Below are positions 1 to 8,049 of a DNA stretch of 64,000 nt, piece by piece. Origin of the DNA: Fen-1245 sp963835535. GTDB lineage: Bacteria > Gemmatimonadota > Gemmatimonadetes > Gemmatimonadales > JACORV01. The notes beneath the pieces were generated by a model. The model worked only from the letters and a program-made list of their open reading frames with translations, had not been told where the DNA came from and ran no database searches. The translations under genes were made by a program, and so were the position numbers. The DNA lies in NCBI GenBank assembly GCA_963835535.1, contig CAWIFL010000008.1, forward strand, positions 62,001 to 126,000, in the 5' to 3' direction. Within the stretch, counting starts at the first letter, position 1. Each line of letters begins with the position of its first letter.

Positions 1-840
1 GTGCTGTTCTCGCGGCTGGCCGACTGGCTCGACCGGGTTCGCACCAGCTTCCTCGCGAGCAACCAGGCGCTGCTGACCGAGGCGCAGGTCGCCAAGCTCA
101 GGAGCGTCCAACCGAGCGACCTGCTCGCCCTCCTGCAGGAGCGGTGGCCGGACATCGCCCTGGGCGCCTGGAGCGGCGTCGTCGGCATCGGGAAGGGCGT
201 GAAGCTCGCCCTCATGGTCGTGGGCTACGTGGTGGTGACGCCGGTCGTCACCTTCCACCTGCTGAACAAGTGGGACAAGATCACCGGGTGGCTCGGCGGG
301 CTCGTGCCGCCGGCGCGGCGCGCCGAGATTCTGGGCTTCGTGGAGGAGTACGACGGGCAGCTCGGCCACTACGTCCGCGGCACGCTCACCGAGGCGACCC
401 TGGTGGCGACGCTGATCGGCCTGGCGCTCGGCCTGCTCGGCTTCCCGGGGCCGCTGCTGATGGCGGTGAGCGCGGGCCTCGGGAACCTCGTGCCGTGGAT
501 CGGGCCGCCGCTCAGCATGCTCCCCGGCGTCCTCCTCGCGCTCGCGTCGGGCCACATCGGGACGGCGCTGCTCCAGTTGGTCGTGGTCTTCGCCGCGGTG
601 ACGGCGCTGGACCAGGCTGTCACGGGGCCGCGCATCATCGGCGGGTCGGTCGGATTGAACCCCGTCTGGGTGATGATCGCGCTGGCGCTGTTCGGCGTGC
701 TGCTGGGTTTCGTCGGGGTGCTGGTGGCGGTGCCGCTCGCGATCCTGGTGAAGATGCTGGCGACGCGCGCCCTGGCCGGCTACCGGACCTCGGCATACTA
801 CGGCGGCGCGAAGGCAGGCGCCGCCCCGGCGTCCCCCTGA
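1..840 (+). CDS. AI-2E family transporter (PerM/YdiK type), 5' end cut by window
   Basis: Polytopic inner-membrane protein of the AI-2E transporter family, whose members export small molecules or ions; the substrate here is unknown. The visible 279 residues are the C-terminal part: a soluble segment (residues 1-55), then hydrophobic segments around 60-85, 128-160, 165-180, 185-200 and 220-250. The family-typical region 'NLVPWIGP' is near residue 160 and 'GLNPVWVMIALALFG' near 218. Family members are usually about 340-370 residues, so the GTG at base 1 is probably internal and the N-terminal membrane segments lie outside the window. The stop overlaps the start of the next gene (TGATG), suggesting translational coupling to RidA. 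Confidence 0.85.
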   Translation: MLFSRLADWLDRVRTSFLASNQALLTEAQVAKLRSVQPSDLLALLQERWPDIALGAWSGVVGIGKGVKLALMVVGYVVVTPVVTFHLLNKWDKITGWLGGLVPPARRAEILGFVEEYDGQLGHYVRGTLTEATLVATLIGLALGLLGFPGPLLMAVSAGLGNLVPWIGPPLSMLPGVLLALASGHIGTALLQLVVVFAAVTALDQAVTGPRIIGGSVGLNPVWVMIALALFGVLLGFVGVLVAVPLAILVKMLATRALAGYRTSAYYGGAKAGAAPASP

Positions 841-1232
841 TGGCCGCCGCGCGACAGAATGTCGCGAGCGGCACGCGCTGGGAGCCGGTGGTCGGCTACT
901 CCCGCGCCGTGCGCGTGGGGAACGCCGTCTACGTGGCCGGCACCACGGCCACCGACGAGAAGGGGCACATCGTCGGCACGGGCGATCCGTACGTGCAGAC
1001 GCGGCAGGCGCTCCGCAACATCGAGGTCGCGCTCGTCAAGGCGGGCGCCACGATGAAGGACGTGGTGCGGACGCGCGTGTTCGTGAAGGACATCGAGGAC
1101 TGGGACATCATCGGGAAGGCGCACGGCGAGGTGTTCGGCGAGATCCGGCCGGCGTCGACGATGGTGCAGATCTCGGGGTTCGTGGACCCGAAGATGCTCG
1201 TTGAAATCGAAGCAGACGCAGTGATCGGCTAG
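840..1232 (+). CDS. RidA family (YjgF/YER057c/UK114) protein
   Basis: A 130-residue single-domain RidA-type protein. The family forms trimers that hydrolyse reactive enamine/imine intermediates made by PLP enzymes. The sequence fits the Rid fold: 'YSRAVRVGNAVYVAGTTATD' near residue 20, 'QTRQALRNIEVALVKAGA' near 53, and the C-terminal 'RPASTMVQISGFVDP' carrying the Arg that binds the carboxylate in active members. The terminal 'EIEADAVIG' replaces the more usual 'EIEAIA' ending. The ATG overlaps the upstream stop by one base. The residue spacing is like the wider Rid group, so assignment to the archetypal RidA subfamily is not certain. Confidence 0.88.
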   Translation: MAAARQNVASGTRWEPVVGYSRAVRVGNAVYVAGTTATDEKGHIVGTGDPYVQTRQALRNIEVALVKAGATMKDVVRTRVFVKDIEDWDIIGKAHGEVFGEIRPASTMVQISGFVDPKMLVEIEADAVIG

Positions 1233-1252
1233 AAGAGTTCTGAGCAGTTGCC

Positions 1253-2227
1253 TCAAATCTCCCAGTTGCTCCACACAATCCCCTCGCGCAGCCGGGGCTC
1301 GTCGAAGCCGGTCATCGTCATCCGCAGGTCCGACCAGCGGACCCGGAAGCCGCACTCGATGAGGGCGCGATACGCGCCCTGGTAGGCGGTCTGGCAGCGC
1401 ACGGCCACGCGCCGGATGTTCTGCGAGGCCGCCCAGTTCGAGACCGCCTCCAGCACGGTGCACAGCGTCTCGTCCGACGTCGCCGCGATCTTGAGCACGC
1501 GGAGCTCGTCCCGCGTTCCGCTCTCGGCCAGCGGCGCCGAGTGGCAGAGCGCGAATCCCGACAGACGCCCGCCGTTCGACACCGAGACGACGTTGCCGAG
1601 CGCGAAGTCGAGCGTGAGCTCGACTTCGCGCGAGAAATCGAAGCCCGGGGCGAGGGCCGAGACGAACCGCCCGATCTCCTGCAGCCGCGCGGTGCGCTCC
1701 TTGGCCTCGAGCGCGCCGAGCACCTCGTAGGCGGGGGCGTTCTCCTGCGCGCGCATCACCTCGCGCGTCATCGTGAGCGTGAGGAAGCCGGGGACGAAGC
1801 CGAGCCGGCTGTAGAAGCCGATGTTGTCCACGGTCCGCGGCATCGTCTCGAGACCCAGCGTCGTGACGCCCTGCGCCTTGAGCCAGTCTGCCGCGGCGAT
1901 CACGATCTCCTTGCCGAGCCCCGCGAGCTGGCGGTCGGGCCGCACGGCCAGCGGGCCCATCCACCCCTCGGTGCCCGACTTGTGGGCGATGTTGAACGCG
2001 ACGACCTTGTCCGACTCGTCGCGCCAGAGCATCGCGCCCTCGCCCGCGTCGGCGATGGCGTAGCGCCAGATGGCACCGTTGAGGAACGGCACCCGGACCC
2101 CGACGAGGCCGTCGCGCCGGTACCGGTCGGTGAAGGCATCGGCGAAGAGCCGGTTCAGCCCCGCGATGTCCTTCTCCGTCGCCGGCAGCGGCCCGCGGGC
2201 CGCGCGCTCAGGCTGCCACATCCGCAT
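1253..2227 (-). CDS. Tandem GNAT N-acetyltransferase
   Basis: A 324-residue protein with two GNAT-like halves. The first (about residues 15-160) has the acetyl-CoA-binding pattern 'VRPDRQLAGLGKEIVIAAADW' and the typical ending 'NIGFYSRLGF'. The second (about 200-310) ends 'AYRALIECGFRV', the same motif in weaker form, so one half probably binds acetyl-CoA and the other may be structural or bind substrate. The acceptor is unknown. It is the last gene of a leftward operon: its ATG lies inside the end of sbcC, overlapping by 20 bases. That may only reflect tight packing, not a shared job in DNA repair. Confidence 0.85.
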   Translation of the reverse strand: MRMWQPERAARGPLPATEKDIAGLNRLFADAFTDRYRRDGLVGVRVPFLNGAIWRYAIADAGEGAMLWRDESDKVVAFNIAHKSGTEGWMGPLAVRPDRQLAGLGKEIVIAAADWLKAQGVTTLGLETMPRTVDNIGFYSRLGFVPGFLTLTMTREVMRAQENAPAYEVLGALEAKERTARLQEIGRFVSALAPGFDFSREVELTLDFALGNVVSVSNGGRLSGFALCHSAPLAESGTRDELRVLKIAATSDETLCTVLEAVSNWAASQNIRRVAVRCQTAYQGAYRALIECGFRVRWSDLRMTMTGFDEPRLREGIVWSNWEI

Positions 2228-4667
2228 CGCCGCTCCCCCCTCCCCCTGCGCTCAGCGCGGCCAGCGACCCGCGCTCCTCCTCCACCACCGCCGCGCCGCT
2301 CGCCTCGTCGTAGCGGACCCGCAATACGCGGTCCACCGACTCCCGGACCCCTTCGATGTGCGTGATGAGCACGACCTGGGGGAACCGGCTCTCCAGCGCA
2401 CGCAGCTGCTCGACCACCTGGGTCCTGTGCGCTTCGTCGAGCGAGCCGAAGATCTCGTCCAGCACCAGAATGGAGAGCGGGTGGCCCGAGCGCTCCGAGA
2501 TCATCTGGCTCACCGCGAGCCGGAGGGCCAGGTTGGTCAGATCCTCCTCGCCGCCCGACATGACGGGTGAGGGCTCGCCGTGCTCGACGACCGTCGGCCG
2601 GTAGTCCTCGTCGAGATCGATCTCGTCGTACCGGCCTTCGGTCAGCGTACTCATGAACCCCCCTGCCAGCTCCGCCAGCTCGGGCCGCATCTCCTGGTTG
2701 AGCTCCGTCCGGAGATCGCCGAGCCCCCTGTCCAACTCATTGTGCAGCCGCAGCTCCGCCTGGAGCCGCGCCGCGTGCGCCGCGCGCGCCGCCGCCTCCG
2801 CCTCCGCCCGCTCGGCCGCCCGCAGGCGCTCGGCCGCAGCCGCGACCTCGGCGCGCGCGACCGTGTTGTCGAGCTCGAGGCGCCGCAGCGCCTCGTCGAG
2901 GCGCTGCATCTCGGTCGCGGCCGCCTGGAAGGCGTCCTCCGTGAAGCGCAGAGCGGCCAGCTCCCGCTCAGCGCCGGCCAGCGCCTCGATCTGCTGCGCG
3001 CGGCGGGCTTCCGCCGCCTCCAACTCGGTGGCCAGCTGCGGAGCCCGCTCGGAGGCGGCCGTCACCCGCTCCGCGCGCGCGGCCGCCGGCTCGAGGCTCG
3101 CGACCTGCCGCCGCGCCTCCTCGTGCCGCCGGGCGTCGTACCCGCTCTGGAGCCGCAGCACTTTCTGGGTCAGGTCGCGCGCCCGCTCGTCGTGCCGCGC
3201 GAGCTCCTTCTCCAGCTCCACCGCTTCCTGCGCCGAGCTGGTCGCGACCGCCAGCGCCTGCGCGTCCCGCTCCACCGCCTCCCGCGCCGTCCGCCGCCGC
3301 TCGTCCAGCGCCGCCAGCTCGGCCGGAGCGGCGGCCAGCTGCTCGAGCCGGGCGCGGAAGTACTGGCCGTTCAGCCTGACCTCCTCCAGCTGCGACGCGA
3401 GCAGCTCCAGCACCGATCCGTACTCGCTGCCGAGCGGACGGCTGCAGGTGGGACACGCGCCCTCGGGCCCTGCCTCGATGATACGCTTGCGCTGCGTCTC
3501 GAGGTCCCGGTACTGATCGAGCAGCCCCTGCCGCTTCGACTCCGCGTCCGCCCGCTCCCGCACCCAGGCGTTCTGCCGCTCCTCATACTCGCGCTCGACC
3601 GCGTCCTGCTGCTGCTTGTCGGCGTCGAGCCGCTCGGCCAGCGCGAGGACCTCGCCCGCCGCCGTGCGGGCGAGTCCGAGGCGCCGGTCCACCTCCGTGC
3701 GCTGGCGCGCCACCTCCGCGAGCCGAGCCTCCAGCGTCTGACGCTGCGCCGCGTCGCGCGCCAGCTCCTCCAGGCGCGCCAGCTCGGCCCTGAGCGCGGC
3801 GTACGGCTCGAGGTCCTTCCGGAGCGCGCCCAGCTCGGCCGCGGCGGCGGCCGCCGCCGCGTGCTCGGTCGCGAGGCGCGTCGCCAGCTCGACCGCCTGA
3901 CGCACCCGCTCCTCGATCAGCCGCCGCTCCGCGACCAGCGCCAGGTGGCGGTCCCGCGTCTCGGCCAGCGCGCGGAACGCCGGCGCGTGGCGATCGCGGG
4001 CCGCCTGCGCATCGCCCAGCGCCGCGACCTCGACCGCCAGCTGGCGCTCCGCCTCCACGGCCTGCGCCGCCGCGTGCTCCCGCGCGATGCGCAACGCCGC
4101 CGGGTCCGGCCGGCCCTGGTCCACCGCGCCCAGCTCGCCCTTGAGCGCCCCGCGCCGCGCCCGGACGCGCTCCTGGGCGAGGCGCAGCTTGTCGTAGCCC
4201 AGCAGCTTGGAGAGGAACTGGCCGCGCTCGGTCGGCTTCATGGCCGCCATCACCGCCAGCTCCTTCTGGCCGGTGAAGTAGGTGTTGAAGAACTCGTCGC
4301 GCGACATCCCGAGCACGCGCGTCAGCCGGTCGCTGACCTCCGCGAGCGAGGTCGTCATCGGCTCCGCGGCGCCGTCGAGGAAGAGCTCGGCGCCGTACAG
4401 CGTGCGCACCACGCGGTACTCGTGCGGACCGACCCCGAACTCCAGCTCGACCTTGACCTCGGAGCGCGGCTTGGCGCGCCGCCACCGGATGGACTCGCGC
4501 GTCCCGCGCGCCGCGTCCATCCCGTAGATGGCCCAGGCGATCGCCTCGAGCAGCGTGCTCTTCCCCGCGCCGTTGTGGCCGATGATCCCCGTGAGCCCGG
4601 TGCCGAACTCGAGGTCCGTGTCCCGGTGCTGCCGGAAATTCACGAGGTGGAGCCGGTGCAGCCGCAT
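2208..4667 (-). CDS. sbcC: SbcC/Rad50-type SMC nuclease subunit
   Basis: ATPase subunit of the SbcCD (Mre11-Rad50-like) complex that opens hairpins and trims DNA double-strand ends. The 819-residue protein has Walker A 'GHNGAGKS' at residues 30-37, long Ala/Glu/Arg-rich coiled coils, a central zinc-hook 'CPTC' in 'EGACPTCSRPLG', then the ABC signature 'MSGGEEDLTNLALRLAVSQM' and Walker B 'ILVLDEIFGSLDE'. It is shorter than E. coli SbcC (about 1050), as many bacterial Rad50-like versions are, because the coiled coils are shorter. I chose the ATG at 4667 because it overlaps the SbcD stop by one base and begins 'MRLHRLHLVNFRQH', the normal N-terminus; upstream in-frame sequence is non-coding shadow. 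Confidence 0.93.
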   Translation of the reverse strand: MRLHRLHLVNFRQHRDTDLEFGTGLTGIIGHNGAGKSTLLEAIAWAIYGMDAARGTRESIRWRRAKPRSEVKVELEFGVGPHEYRVVRTLYGAELFLDGAAEPMTTSLAEVSDRLTRVLGMSRDEFFNTYFTGQKELAVMAAMKPTERGQFLSKLLGYDKLRLAQERVRARRGALKGELGAVDQGRPDPAALRIAREHAAAQAVEAERQLAVEVAALGDAQAARDRHAPAFRALAETRDRHLALVAERRLIEERVRQAVELATRLATEHAAAAAAAAELGALRKDLEPYAALRAELARLEELARDAAQRQTLEARLAEVARQRTEVDRRLGLARTAAGEVLALAERLDADKQQQDAVEREYEERQNAWVRERADAESKRQGLLDQYRDLETQRKRIIEAGPEGACPTCSRPLGSEYGSVLELLASQLEEVRLNGQYFRARLEQLAAAPAELAALDERRRTAREAVERDAQALAVATSSAQEAVELEKELARHDERARDLTQKVLRLQSGYDARRHEEARRQVASLEPAAARAERVTAASERAPQLATELEAAEARRAQQIEALAGAERELAALRFTEDAFQAAATEMQRLDEALRRLELDNTVARAEVAAAAERLRAAERAEAEAAARAAHAARLQAELRLHNELDRGLGDLRTELNQEMRPELAELAGGFMSTLTEGRYDEIDLDEDYRPTVVEHGEPSPVMSGGEEDLTNLALRLAVSQMISERSGHPLSILVLDEIFGSLDEAHRTQVVEQLRALESRFPQVVLITHIEGVRESVDRVLRVRYDEASGAAVVEEERGSLAALSAGGGGSGDADVAA

Positions 4668-5848
4668 CAGCCCTCCCCCTCCAGCAGCGCGCGCTCGACT
4701 TCCTCCAGGTACTCGCGCCCGAGCGATACCAGCCGCGCCCGGTCGAGGTCGGCATCGAGCGGACGCCGGCCGAGGAAGTCCGCCACCACCTCGGCCAGCG
4801 GATGGGCCGAGGTCGGAGCGCCCACCCCGACCAGCCGCTCCGGAGGCTCGGGCCGCCTGAGGTCGAGGTGCAGCTGCAGCGCCGCCGCGCGCCACGGCCG
4901 CAGCGCCTCGTGGTTCAGCGCGTGGGCCAGCGCGCTCGGCACGTTCTTCACCACCAACCGCACGACCGCCCCGTCGAGCCCCAAGGGCACCTCCACCAGG
5001 CGGCCGTGGATGGCCGCGTCCAGCTCGGCGGCGGTCATCCCGGCGGCGTCGAGCCACTCGAGGTCCATGACCCTGCGCGCCGGCGGGAGGTTGATGCGCT
5101 CGACACTGCCCGCGTCGAGGTCGGCGACGAGGAAGCCCTTGGTGAGACCGTGGCGCCGCTCCTCGCGCCATTCACCCCAGATGTTGTGGCTGGTGTACTC
5201 GAGGGAGCCGCTGTACCAGACGCGCGGCGCCACTTCGCTGACGATGTGGTAGTGGCCGAGCGCGACGTAGTCGAAGCCGCCCGAGGTCAGGTCCGCCAGC
5301 TCGACGCGTGCGCCGCCGTAGTCGGTGACGCCCTCGGGGAAGAGCCCCGGCACCTCGGGATGCAGGACGAGCACGTTGTGGCGGAACCGCTCGTCCCGCC
5401 GCCACTCGCCGCTCGCCCGCGCGCCCAGGAGCGAGGCGTGCGGCACCGCCAGCACCGAGAGGTCGAGGGCGGGATAGTCGAGGCGGCGCGGCGCGTCGTC
5501 CACGACGTCCACGCCGACCGTCCCCATCAGCTTGAGGATCGAGCCCGCCTCCACCGAACGCGGCGTGTCGTGATTGCCCGCGATCAGGACGACCGGAGCG
5601 GCGGGGAGCGCCTCGCGCAGCCGCCGGAGGCCGGTGAACGCCTCGATGATGGCGCGATTGGTCGGGCGCACCGAGTGGAAGAGGTCGCCGGCGAGCACCA
5701 CGGCGTCGGGGCGCTGCGCGATGACCGCGTCCACCGCGCGGCGGAACGCCGCGGCGACGTCGACTTCACGCTGGTTGACGCCGGAGGCATCGAGGCGCTG
5801 GAACTGGCGGAAGCCGAGATGCATGTCCGCCAGGTGTGCGATTCTCAT
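4667..5848 (-). CDS. sbcD: SbcD/Mre11-type exonuclease subunit
   Basis: Metallophosphoesterase nuclease partner of SbcC. Phosphodiesterase motifs appear in order: 'LADMHLG' (residues 6-12), 'GDLFHS', 'GNHD' and 'GHYH', which together hold the two Mn ions. The usual motif I is D-x-H; here D-M-H is intact. The C-terminal region (about 300-393) is the Rad50-contacting part. At 393 residues the length is normal. The stop codon overlaps the sbcC start, so the two subunits are translationally coupled, as expected for an obligate complex. It sits 33 bases downstream of the RAM-domain gene in the same operon. Confidence 0.93.
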   Translation of the reverse strand: MRIAHLADMHLGFRQFQRLDASGVNQREVDVAAAFRRAVDAVIAQRPDAVVLAGDLFHSVRPTNRAIIEAFTGLRRLREALPAAPVVLIAGNHDTPRSVEAGSILKLMGTVGVDVVDDAPRRLDYPALDLSVLAVPHASLLGARASGEWRRDERFRHNVLVLHPEVPGLFPEGVTDYGGARVELADLTSGGFDYVALGHYHIVSEVAPRVWYSGSLEYTSHNIWGEWREERRHGLTKGFLVADLDAGSVERINLPPARRVMDLEWLDAAGMTAAELDAAIHGRLVEVPLGLDGAVVRLVVKNVPSALAHALNHEALRPWRAAALQLHLDLRRPEPPERLVGVGAPTSAHPLAEVVADFLGRRPLDADLDRARLVSLGREYLEEVERALLEGEG

Positions 5849-5881
5849 GATCGGAGGAGACGCCGCCCGGAAACCGGCGGC

Positions 5882-6160
5882 CTAGTGCTCGCCGAGCGTG
5901 AAGCCCGCCTCGCGGTCCCGCTTCGAGTAGACCCGGAACGCGCTGATGGTGTTGGTGCGGACGATCCCAGGGACCTTCACCAGCTGCTCCGTGACGAACT
6001 TCGCGATGTCGTCGTACGTCTTCACCTTCAGGATGGCGATCAGATCCCACTCGCCCGAGACCGAATAGACCTCCGCGACCCCCTCGATCGCGGCGATGGC
6101 CTCCGCCGTCTCCGGGATGAGGTCGCGCGAGCAGCGCACCTGCACGATCGCGGTGATCAT
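5882..6160 (-). CDS. Stand-alone AsnC-type RAM domain protein
   Basis: A 92-residue protein that is only the ligand-binding (RAM) domain of Lrp/AsnC regulators, with no helix-turn-helix. Visible family features are 'MITAIVQVRCSRDL', the central 'SVSGEWDLIAILKVKTYDD' (in Lrp proteins the V-[ST]-G-x-x-D stretch) and 'GIVRTNTISAFRVY'. Stand-alone RAM proteins are known to form oligomers that bind amino acids, or to modulate full-length Lrp proteins; which applies here cannot be told. Its ATG overlaps the upstream stop by four bases (ATGA), and sbcD follows 33 bases later. Confidence 0.88.
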   Translation of the reverse strand: MITAIVQVRCSRDLIPETAEAIAAIEGVAEVYSVSGEWDLIAILKVKTYDDIAKFVTEQLVKVPGIVRTNTISAFRVYSKRDREAGFTLGEH

Positions 6161-6669
6161 GCGACCGGCTCGTCGGCGGGGAACGGGGGCACGTCGAGCA
6201 GCCAGAGCCCGGCCAACTCTTCCTGCTCGTCCACCTCGACCAGCAGCCCGTCCGCCACCCGCACCGTCGTCCCCTGGCGCGCCGGGCCGAGCCGCACGTG
6301 GAACACGGACTCGGCGGCGTTCGTGTCGATCGCGAGCGCCGTGTCCACCTCGACCGCCGCCACCGAGGGCTGCGAGCGCCGCGTCGGAAGCATCACGTCA
6401 CCATCCTCCACCTTGGGCGGCACCGACAGGCTGGCCGTGCGCACGTCCGGCCAGACCACGACCTCCACGCCGCAGATCGCGCCGCCCGCCACGTCGAGCA
6501 GGATGAACGAGCCGTCGCTCCCCTCGAGCTCGACCGATCCCGTCAGCCCGCCGGCCTTCTTGCGGCTGCTCTTGATCGCGCCCGTGAGGATGTCGGTCTC
6601 CGCGTCCCACTTGTAGTTGATGTGGGGAACGCGGCCCGTCCGCTCGACGACCCGTCCGGCCAGACCCAT
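6157..6669 (-). CDS. DUF2283-like protein with two similar halves
   Basis: A 170-residue protein of unknown function, first gene of the sbcDC operon. Residues about 20-75 resemble a DUF2283 unit ('NYKWDAETDILTG' followed by 'DGSFILLDVAGGAICGVEVV'). Residues about 100-165 repeat the plan ('DTALAIDTNAAESVFHVRLG' then 'DGLLVEVDEQEELAGLWLLD'). This is my pattern match, not a search result. I prefer the ATG at 6669 over the in-frame TTG at 6699, because a TATATT -10-like box (6703-6698, minus strand) overlaps the TTG, and a GGGG stretch lies about 8 bases upstream of the ATG. A GCCAGACGGC palindrome copy overlaps the -35 region. Confidence 0.6.
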   Translation of the reverse strand: MGLAGRVVERTGRVPHINYKWDAETDILTGAIKSSRKKAGGLTGSVELEGSDGSFILLDVAGGAICGVEVVVWPDVRTASLSVPPKVEDGDVMLPTRRSQPSVAAVEVDTALAIDTNAAESVFHVRLGPARQGTTVRVADGLLVEVDEQEELAGLWLLDVPPFPADEPVA

Positions 6670-6722
6670 CCGATGCCCCAAGTAGATGCGGGCCACCAAT
6701 ATAGAGCGCGCCCGGATGGGGA

Positions 6723-6821
6723 GCCAGACGGCCTATTGGGGAGTCGTCAGGTAGCAGAAACCAGTGTTCGGGTCAGTTCCCAGACGGCAAGGGGGAAGTG
6801 GTTACCAGCCGTCTGGCAACT
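6723..6821. repeat. Cluster of three GCCAGACGGC palindromes
   Basis: Three copies of the core GCCAGACGGC lie here: 6723-6732 (plus), 6779-6788 (plus, with one mismatch, CCCAGACGGC), and 6808-6817 (minus). The last two extend to a 14-base inverted repeat (AGTTCCCAGACGGC at 6775-6788 against GCCGTCTGGCAACT at 6808-6821, one mismatch, 19-base loop). The right arm covers the aminotransferase stop codon, so in RNA it could act as a transcription terminator. The same core occurs at 35589 and 44620. Confidence 0.7.
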
Positions 6822-8049
6822 ACCCTGCCGTCCGTGTACCGATTGCCTGTTCCTCTTTGAGCCGCGCGAACTCCCGCACCAGCCGATCCGCCCCTTCCTT
6901 CAGCGCCTCGTCGGAGGCCGCGTAGCTGAGGCGCACCCAGCGGTCGTCGCCGAACGCCGAGCCCGGCACCAGCGCCAGCGCCTCGTCCGCGATCAGGCGG
7001 CGGCAGAACTCGGTGGCGGTGGGCACCTGCGCGCTGAACACGTCGTCCACGCGGAAGAAGAGGTAGAAGGCCCCCAGCGGCTCGACGAACTCGACTCCCG
7101 GCAGCTCCTTCCGGAACCGCGACACCAGGTAGTCGCGGCGCTTGCGGAACTGCGCGGTCATCGCCGCGACCTCCGCCTCGACCGCATCGTTCCCGAACGC
7201 CTCGGCCGCGGCCCACTGAGCCATCGTGTTCGCGCCGGAGGTCATGTGGGACTGCATCGCCGCCATCGTCTTCGCCAGCTCGCGCGGCGCCAGGCAGAAC
7301 CCGATGCGCCACCCCGTCATCGCGTACGCCTTGCTCGCGCCGTCCACCAGCACCACGCGCTCCAGCAGCTCGTCGGGCAGGTCGAGGAACGAGGGCGCCG
7401 CGCCGTCACCGTAGTGGATGCGCCGGTAGATCTCGTCGGCGATGATCCACACGCCCCGCCGCTTCGCCCACTCCGCGATGGACCGGATCTCGGCGAGGGT
7501 GTACACCGCGCCGGTCGGGTTGCAGGGCGAGTTCATGATCAGCCCCTTCACCGCGTCGTCCCACTCGTTCTCGAGGTTCTGCACCGACACCTTCAGGCTC
7601 CACTCGCTCTCACCCGCGACCTCCACCGGCGTCGCGCGCGAGAGATGCACGATCTGCGGGTAGCTCGTCCACGCGGGCGTGGGGATCAGCACCTTCTCCC
7701 GCAGGCCGAAGAGGGCGAAGCAGGCGTTGAAGACCGACTGCTTCGCGCCGTTCGACACCACGATGTTGTCCGCGTTGACCGCCCGGCCGCCGGACAGCAG
7801 CGAGAGCCGGCGGGCGATCGCCGCCCGGAGCGGCAGGATCCCCTCGTTCGCCGCGTACTTCGTCTTCCCCTGCTCCGTGGCCCGGATCCCCGCCTCGGCC
7901 ACCACCTTCGGCGTCGGGAAGTCGGGCTCGCCCGCCCCGAGATCCACCACGTTGACCCCTTCGGCCTTGAGGCGCGCGGCCGCGGCGGACACGGCGAGCG
8001 TGGCGCTGGGCGTCAGCGCCGCGACGTTACGCGAGAAGATCGCGTTCAT
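6820..8049 (-). CDS. Class I/II PLP aminotransferase (aspartate aminotransferase-like)
   Basis: A 409-residue fold-type I aminotransferase. It has 'VVDLGAGEPDFPTP' near residue 34, 'NSPCNPTGAVY' near 172, 'IIADEIYRRIHYG' (Asp and Tyr contacting PLP) and the PLP-lysine motif 'DGASKAYAMTGWRIGF' (Lys of 'SKAY'). The C-terminal 'RLSYAASDEAL' holds the substrate-carboxylate Arg. This pattern matches the subgroup Ib aspartate aminotransferases common in bacteria, which swap amino groups between aspartate and 2-oxoglutarate; prephenate or kynurenine activity cannot be excluded. The ATG overlaps the end of the next leftward gene (ATGA). Transcription probably ends in the palindrome cluster at 6775-6821. 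Confidence 0.88.
   Translation of the reverse strand: MNAIFSRNVAALTPSATLAVSAAAARLKAEGVNVVDLGAGEPDFPTPKVVAEAGIRATEQGKTKYAANEGILPLRAAIARRLSLLSGGRAVNADNIVVSNGAKQSVFNACFALFGLREKVLIPTPAWTSYPQIVHLSRATPVEVAGESEWSLKVSVQNLENEWDDAVKGLIMNSPCNPTGAVYTLAEIRSIAEWAKRRGVWIIADEIYRRIHYGDGAAPSFLDLPDELLERVVLVDGASKAYAMTGWRIGFCLAPRELAKTMAAMQSHMTSGANTMAQWAAAEAFGNDAVEAEVAAMTAQFRKRRDYLVSRFRKELPGVEFVEPLGAFYLFFRVDDVFSAQVPTATEFCRRLIADEALALVPGSAFGDDRWVRLSYAASDEALKEGADRLVREFARLKEEQAIGTRTAG

Noticed and set aside
2580..5252. An 890-codon plus-strand frame over sbcC and sbcD
   Set aside because: Antisense shadow of two genes with complete catalytic motifs; composition is Arg/Leu-rich without domains.
2208..5848. SbcCD operon as an anti-phage system
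   Set aside because: SbcCD is a widespread repair nuclease and no defence genes or mobile-element signs adjoin it.
6723..6821. CRISPR-like repeat cluster
   Set aside because: Copies differ in orientation and spacing, there are only three, and there are no cas genes.
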